Below are positions 58,324 through 64,000 of a stretch of 64,000 nt of DNA, in pieces (the first letter of the stretch is position 1; each line of letters starts with the position of its first letter). The translations under genes were made by a program, and so were the position numbers. The stretch is taken from positions 5,506,405 through 5,570,404 of the forward strand of contig NC_057004.1 of NCBI RefSeq assembly GCF_000002595.2, written 5' to 3'. The notes under the pieces are model-generated. The model worked only from the letters and a program-made list of their open reading frames with translations. It was not told where the DNA came from and searched no databases. Source of the DNA: Chlamydomonas reinhardtii (Eukaryota > Chlorophyta > Chlorophyceae > Chlamydomonadales > Chlamydomonadaceae).

Positions 58324-59199
58324 TTTGTGACAGCCACAGGGTCCAGCCCGGCTACAAGGCACGAGTGTTTGAGGGGGGGTCGTGCGTGAGGGCGGCATGA
58401 ACCCCACAGTGTCACCCCTCCTTGGTTATATTAAGTCAGCAACCATGAGAGCTTGTGCACAAGGGGAAAGGCTTTCCGTGAAAAAACGCCGCTCCTTGGG
58501 TGCTTCGAGTAATGCACATGCCGGGGCCAAAGTCCTCGTCAACTCCTACCCTTCGCTACATCGCGCAACTCCGGTGGTAGAACGGTAAATAGGCCTTTTG
58601 TAGGGTGGGCCAAAAGCTCCTGGAGCCTGCGGTCCGGCCTGTTGTTTCTCGCGCTCACGCCTCTCCATGTCTTAAAGCTCGGGCTATCCGAATTTGGGGT
58701 CGCCATCTTCAGCTATCACATAAATATCTCAAAGCGTCTTTGGGGTGGCCACAGAGGTGTGTCAAAATTGCACGTTGATGTAGGTTGTCCGGTGGTGTAA
58801 CATTCGGTATCAAGCGCCCTTGGTATTACAGGTATGTAGTTGTGCTTGAAATTATTAGTGATACCTTAGGACTGCAAGCGCTTGCTGTGGACGCCCGACA
58901 TGAAGGGGACCCGAAGCCACGGCAGCAGAGTGCTGGAGCCTGCAACACCTCAAGTTCAGCACCGTCCCCCTCACGCGCCCATACTCATCGCACCTCATAC
59001 CCCACCACGCCTCATCCACCATCTGTAATCGCAGTATCCTCCTCGCATGTAACATAAATCTTCGGTCTTCCTACTCCCCACACGTCATGCCTCCTCTCAC
59101 CACGACACTGGGGCAGTCTCCAGTCAAGCCCATGGCTGGCACGAGCCTGCTCGACTTCCGCACACTTTGGAGCAATTTACAGAACCCTCGCAGACACTC
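58324..59199 (-). other. Leader of NACHT-WD40 gene and 3' UTR of fibrillin gene
   Basis: Both flanking genes are on the minus strand. A minus-strand TGTAA at 58830-58826 would give fibrillin a 3' UTR of about 370 nt; another at 59181-59177 is very close to its stop. The lower part must hold the NACHT-WD40 promoter. No exon was seen. Confidence 0.5.
58826..58830 (-). terminator. Candidate TGTAA poly(A) signal of the fibrillin gene
   Basis: TTACA on the plus strand, 370 nt beyond the fibrillin stop. It is preferred over the copy at 59177-59181, which would leave almost no 3' UTR. Confidence 0.45.
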
Positions 59200-60792
59200 T
59201 TATTCTTCCCGCACAAACACGAAAACGCCCCCAAGCCCAATCGCGCGCCCGATCAGCATGTCGTTGTCCAGGTACGTCAGCAGGTAGCCTGCCGCCGCTG
59301 AGCCCGCGCGCGTCACCGCCTGCGACGCCAGCTGCGCTGCGGTGCGGAACTGGAACTTCAGCGTGAACTCCTTGATGGCCAGGAGTAGCTGGTGCTGCAG
59401 CGAGCCGCGAGGCAGCAGTGCCGGCGCCAGCAATGCCTCGGCGCCGTCGCTGAGCTGGATATCGCCCAGCCGGGCGTCCTCAAACACCAGCGCGATGCGC
59501 TTCCCGGAGCGCACGTCGTACCTGATGGGGGGGGCGGGAGGACGGGGGGGCCGTGGGCAAGAGTGGGTGAGCAACGCGTGTTCAGGCCAATGCTCGGGTG
59601 TGCCAGTATCGCATCAAGGATGCACGATGCCTTCGCCAGGCGGGCCATATACTCCGTATACCGTATGTCTGCCGTTACCATAATCATGGTACAAGTTGCA
59701 AGTTCCCTAGCTCACTGTGAGCGGATGCCAAGCTGGCTGCAAATGCCCTGCGGCCCGGCACTGCGTCGTGATTGCTGTTTGCTAGATGCACAACCGGGCC
59801 TTGCGGGAGTGCCTCTGTACTCAGCATGCCCCGGCCCACCTGGCGCCCACGGTGAACACCAACGACGAAGCAGGGGTTTTGAAGTTGATGATGTTCTCCA
59901 CGGTCCCCTCATCGTCCACAGGGCTAGTGAACCGCTGGTAGATGTTGCCAACCTGCATGCCGCATCGGACGTCGCCGCCTACGGTTAGCACTGGGTGTAC
60001 AATACACTGAGCCGCCGCTAACCCGGATGCCTCGCCACGGCAACCTTGCTACAGGAGTGGAAAGTCAAATGCACACCTGCACCCACCTCGAGTGGCCGAG
60101 GGAAGCCGAGCGCCGAGAAGGGCCCCGGGCTGAGCTGGTACTCCGCCTCAAGGATGGGCAGCACGTCCGTGGCGGTGGTGTAAATGAGCTTCCATTTCCC
60201 GCCCAAGATGCTGAAGTCCAACGCGCTGCCTTGAAAGGACTCCACACGAATCTGCAGGGGAGTTGGCAGTTCCGGCATGGGGAGGCGAAGTGTAAACGGA
60301 GCCAGAAGACACAGGGGCTGTGCGAAGTTGGCAGGGTGTTGCGTGCCGTGTGGCAAGCTGGGGCCCCACGTCTCCATTCAGCGGTTGTGGTCGCGAGTCG
60401 ACGCGTACTATATCGTATATCCAATGGCTACACTTCAAGCCAGCGCGACCTTACACCGCGAAGCTTGATGGACGCGAATGGGCCGAAAAACCTCCTCTGC
60501 ACCGCTGAGAATTTGTTACGCATCTGAACACCACCCAAATTACCTGAGCCTCCTCGATGAGCCCGCGTGTGAACGTCCGAACGCCAAGCCCTCGATTTGT
60601 GTTCTTTACAAGGTCAAGCAGGGCCTGTTTGGCCTGTTGCCTGTCCGAAGTTGAAGGCCCATCTGAAACCGGAGCCGACGCAACAGCGGCAGCTGAAGGC
60701 CTGTAAGTTGGCGAGGACCGGCGCGCGACGAGTGGTGCTCGACCGGTGCCGGTGGCTCGAGCAACGCTGGGGCCGTAGACAGAGGTTTTCAT
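59200..60792 (-). CDS. Plastid lipid-associated protein (PAP/fibrillin)
   Basis: Four exons in transcript order: 60792-60544, 60251-60087, 59952-59840 and 59521-59200, giving 282 residues. The N-terminus (MKTSVYGPSVARATGTGRAP) is Arg/Ala/Ser-rich and fits a chloroplast transit peptide. An in-frame ATG eight codons upstream (60816) is an alternative start. Fibrillin marks are KQALLDLVKNTNRGL, LGGKWKLIYTTATDVLPIL, VGNIYQRFTSP, RIALVFEDARLGD and, near the end, TYLDNDMLIGRAIGLGGVFV. This last is the family's TYLDxDxRIxR-type C-terminal motif. Fibrillins bind lipids in plastoglobules, thylakoid margins or the eyespot and protect photosystems under stress. The start lies only 100 bp after the stop of the upstream gene on the same strand, so the two may share a transcript. 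Confidence 0.88.
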
Positions 60793-60892
60793 CCTGCCGA
60801 AGTAACAAGTGTGCATTCGAAATGCTCTGATTCAGTTGTTGGCCTTCCTCTTTGGCTGGGCAGTCCCGCATTGCCGCGTGTCAACCCCATCG
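60793..60892 (-). other. 100-bp intergenic gap, possible dicistronic junction
   Basis: The gap between the WD-like gene stop and the fibrillin ATG contains no minus-strand TGTAA. One out-of-frame ATG (60871) and one in-frame upstream ATG (60816) precede the fibrillin start chosen here. Confidence 0.5.
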
Positions 60893-63800
60893 TCAAACAC
60901 GCGCCACCATCACCTGCCTGCCGGACGCGGCCACTACAGTCAGCCCACCGCCCCACCCTGCAGCTCCCCCCTTTACATATGCACAAGCTCCTGCAGCGCC
61001 ACCTGACCGCTCGCACTCCTGCATGAACGCCACTGCCGTCACGGCACAGGGCACCTGCCACCCCGCCACCACCCCTCCAGCCAGCGGGTTCCAAACCATC
61101 ACGTGCCCGCCGCTCGTCCCCACCGCCCCCAGCCCCGAGCCAGCCGCCACGCATGTGGCACCTGAAAGCTGTAGCGTCTGGCCCACGTCCACCGCTCCAT
61201 CTCGCAGAAGCACCGGCATCACGCGGGCGCCGGCAGCGCCATGTGCATCGGGCTGCCGCAACCCTGACCCACATGCCCAGCCCGGAGCCGTAGCCGCCAG
61301 GAACACCACCGGCCGCCCCGCAGTCCGTGCCGCGAAGCTGACCGCCTGCTCCTCCATTGCCGCCTGCCCTTCGCTCTCGTCTGCTGCTGCTCCGGCGCTG
61401 GCAACCTCCGCACCGCCCAGGTCGCCGCCGGGGACCGACAACGGCTGCAGCCCGCGCAGCACGCAGTCCACCGGCCGCGCCACGGTCAGCAGCACCGCCG
61501 GCGGCGCCACTGCGCCCAGCACCACGCCGGAGCTGCCTCCCGCCCCGCCGGCTCCCGCGCCGCAGACGGCGTGCGGACGGCCCACATCCCACAGCACCAC
61601 GCAGCCGTCGGAGGAGGCGCCCAGGACCAGGTGGGGGCGGCCTGGCAGCGGGCTCAGCTCCACCACGTCGTTCAGCGGTAGGCTGTGCTTGTAACGGGCC
61701 TGGCAGGGTCGAAGCACACGGGACGGGTGGGGACTTCAGTGAGCACAGCGACGTCAACTTACAAAGCATTACACGTCTTGCGGCGAGTTTTGCAGCACAC
61801 ATCCGGACATACCTGAGGCAGCTTCGCCTGTTGCAGCGGTGCACCTGCGAGCCCTGCGGGCAGCCGCCACACGCAGCCGTGGCCGCCCTCGCCCGCTGCC
61901 ACCACCTGCCAGAACTCGCCGCCGCTGCCTCCGTGCTGCTCCCGGGCAGCACAAGCCGCAGCGCTGACACAGAGCATGCCGGCCGCCGCCGGGACACCAA
62001 CGGCGAAGCTGCTGCCGCCTCCATTGCCCCGCCCGTCTGCATGCATGTCCAGCTGTGGCGGCTGCAGTGCGTAAGAAAGACGCCATGAGCCCTCCGAGTA
62101 CCGCAGCAGCTGAACGCCGCCGTGTGGCCTCCCGCTTCCGCTGCCGCTTGCACTGCTGCAACCACCAGCCGTAGGCAGCGGTGAGCGCAGACTTGCGGCC
62201 ATACCCCCGCCGCTGCCACCGTTGTTGCCTGCGGGTTCAGCGCTGGGGCTGCGGCGGCCGGCACTTGTCGCCGTCGCGCAGCTGAGCTGGCTCGCCAGCA
62301 GCAGGGCGGGGCTTCCGTCGCCTCCAACCAGAAGCTTAAGGGCGTGGCCGACACCAGGCATCTGCAATTCCGACCCACAACCGCTGCCGCTGCTACCGCT
62401 GCCGCCGCTGCCACAGCCAGCCCCGGCCATGCCAACAGGTAGAGGCGATGGCGTCGCCGGAATGCCGGGCGTGGCGAGAGCCTGCCGCGCTGTGCCCGGT
62501 GCCGATAGCGGCAAGACGCTGTGAAGCTGGGGCGGCTGGTCCTGCGGCATCGCCCATGTGTACAGCATGAGCAGCCGCCGTGCCGGCCGCGGCGCACTGG
62601 CGGCACCAGCCACAGACGCCGTCCCTGCAGCAGACGGCAGGCTCTGCAGGCGGCGGCGCGGATGGGCTGTCGGCCGAGGCGTGGAGCTGTCCTCCGGCGC
62701 TCGAGGCCTGGCCGCGGCGGACGACTCCGCGCGTCCAGCTGGCTCGGCTGGCGGGCCCGATGCCGCCGCGGCATACGCGTTGTTCTTGTCCCCACTCGCA
62801 TCGGCTGCTACACCCAGCCCCTTCCCGTCAACCCCAGCAGGCGTAACCGAATCTGGACCAGCGCCCGGCGGCGGCTCCATCACCAGGCACGATATGAAGT
62901 TGCACGGGCCCGGCAGGCGGCCCGCCCCGCTGCAGCTGCCAGCAACGCCGCAGCTTCCGCTTAGCTCCACCCCGCTGATGCCCACGTGCACTTCCAGCAC
63001 GAGGCCCGGATGCAGCAGCTCGTCATGGCCCTGCTCCGCTGCGGCCCCGGCTGTTGTAGCGGCAGACGCGTCGGCATTGCCAGGCGCGAGGTAACCTGCG
63101 CCCGGCGGTGCTAGCCGGCCGTGGTGAATCACACGCGCTGTGCGGTCCGCCGAGAGTGGTCTTGCTGTATGGCAGGAAGGCGCCGCAGCTGCTGCGGCGG
63201 TCGCAGGCGCGGTGGAGAGCCTGGCTGTGAGCAGCGATGCGCCTGGTACTGGTGTTACCCCGCCGCTGCCCTCCGCAGGCAGCAGCCCAGCGCCGGCACT
63301 CACGTCGCACAGTGCATGCTCCGGCGTGGCTCCGATGGCCACGACTGCTGCTCCTGCACCCGGCAGCGGTGTCGGCGCAACCCCAGCCTGGTGCTGCTGT
63401 AGCGCCGCTGGTGGCAGCGGCGTCGCCGCGATCATGGTCGGGCCGGCAGGACACCCGGCGCCGCCCGCGCCTGCTCGTCCATCCGCTGCATGGCTGCCAG
63501 CATGCAGCTCGTAGCCTGCCGACGACCGCACGCTCCGCGGGCCCTCGCCAGGCGGATACGCCCCCGCCAGCCCTGAGGCCTGCAGTTCGCTGCCCTGCAC
63601 CGACAGCGGCGTCGCTGGGACGACCTCCTCCTCGCTGCCGCCAGCAAAACCAAGTGCCACCGACCGCCGTACTGCCGCGGCGCCTTCGTTGGCTGTGGCA
63701 CCCGCTGCGGCAATGGCATCTTCGCACGTTCCGGCAAGCGTCGCACCTTGTGTGAGAAGTCCGACATACGAGTCCGGCACGCAGGACGCTGGCACGATGT

Positions 63801-64000
63801 CCACATCCATGGCACACCGCTGCACGTCACCGCGCCCAACCTCCGCGACGCCCGCGCCCGCGGCTGCAGCCTCGGCAACGGCTGCTGCGTCACCTGCGCG
63901 GTCAGTACCGCCGCCGGCTGGCTGCTTGTGGTCTTGCTGCCTGCTGATTGCCTCCTCCACCATGTTGTCATCATCGGAGCCATCAGCTAGGCCGCACGCA
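60893..64000 (-). CDS. Ala/Gly/Pro-rich protein with C-terminal WD-like repeats (5' partial)
   Basis: Two exons are visible: from beyond the window end down to 61813, then 61699-60893 with stop TGA. This gives about 1,000 residues. The frame is open to the window edge through LADGSDDDNMVEEA, so the ATG at 63963 need not be the start. Most of exon 1 is low-complexity Ala/Gly/Ser/Pro. WD-like blades appear towards the end: FWQVVAAGEGGHGCVWRLP, PHLVLGASSDGCVVLWDVG, and VGTSGGHVMVWNPLAGGVV followed by CAVTAVAFM. A partial beta-propeller is therefore likely, interrupted by disordered inserts. I do not recognise the family. Its stop lies 100 bp upstream of the fibrillin start, with the nearest minus-strand TGTAA (60610-60606) inside fibrillin exon 1. 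Confidence 0.7.

Noticed and set aside
60789-62801. Minus-strand 670-codon frame overlapping the WD-like gene
   Set aside because: A different frame from the exon with WD-like blades; Arg/Cys/Ala-rich noise that also runs through the stop region and intron.

Overview
The window looks like nuclear DNA of a volvocine green alga, most probably Chlamydomonas reinhardtii or a close relative. It is GC-rich, and its genes are dense, with many short GT-AG introns. TGTAA polyadenylation signals follow many stop codons, coding regions carry long Ala/Gln/Gly runs, and there is a long (CA)n tract. Gene content fits a ciliated photosynthetic eukaryote: IFT22 (intraflagellar transport), TIC20 (chloroplast import) and a plastid fibrillin. 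Gene models were built by hand from reading-frame continuity, splice-site phase and protein family motifs. No transcript data were used.

Layout. 1-8,100 (+): the 3' exons of a Q/G/Y-rich prion-like protein, a monoacylglycerol-lipase-type alpha/beta hydrolase (8 exons), and a SELENOF/Sep15-family ER protein. 8,735-12,264 (-): an alanine-rich acidic protein of unknown function, divergent from a 2,485-residue low-complexity nuclear-type protein (12,886-20,782, +) whose first coding exon is 7 kb. 21,172-24,640: a 3.47-kb DNA transposon with about 327-bp inverted repeats and a 4-bp target duplication. It carries a Fanzor gene, the eukaryotic homologue of TnpB RNA-guided nucleases. 25,152-29,604: TIC20 (-) divergent from IFT22 (+), then ribosomal protein uS5/RPS2 (+). 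31,114-35,727 (+): cytoplasmic-type poly(A)-binding protein with an A-rich 5' leader. 37,277-40,130 (-): NADPH-cytochrome P450 reductase, divergent from a membrane-anchored alpha/beta hydrolase (40,560-44,540, +) that lacks the usual nucleophile. 46,732-48,409 (+): a small multi-pass membrane protein. 49,599-58,323 (-): a 26-exon NACHT-WD40 STAND protein. 59,200-60,792 (-): PAP/fibrillin. 60,893 to the window end (-): the 3' part of a low-complexity WD-like protein ending only 100 bp upstream of the fibrillin start.

Most genes are unrelated housekeeping or organelle genes that share compact divergent promoters or convergent 3' ends. The most unusual system is the Fanzor element. It has RuvC motifs, a CX2C/CX2C zinc ribbon and a structured non-coding tail where a guide (omega) RNA would be expected, all inside an element with no visible transposase. 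Second is the NACHT-WD40 protein. Its N-terminal FISHAW...DI.SVNQH module, P-loop NTPase and 14 WD repeats give it the architecture of an NLR-like signalling ATPase.
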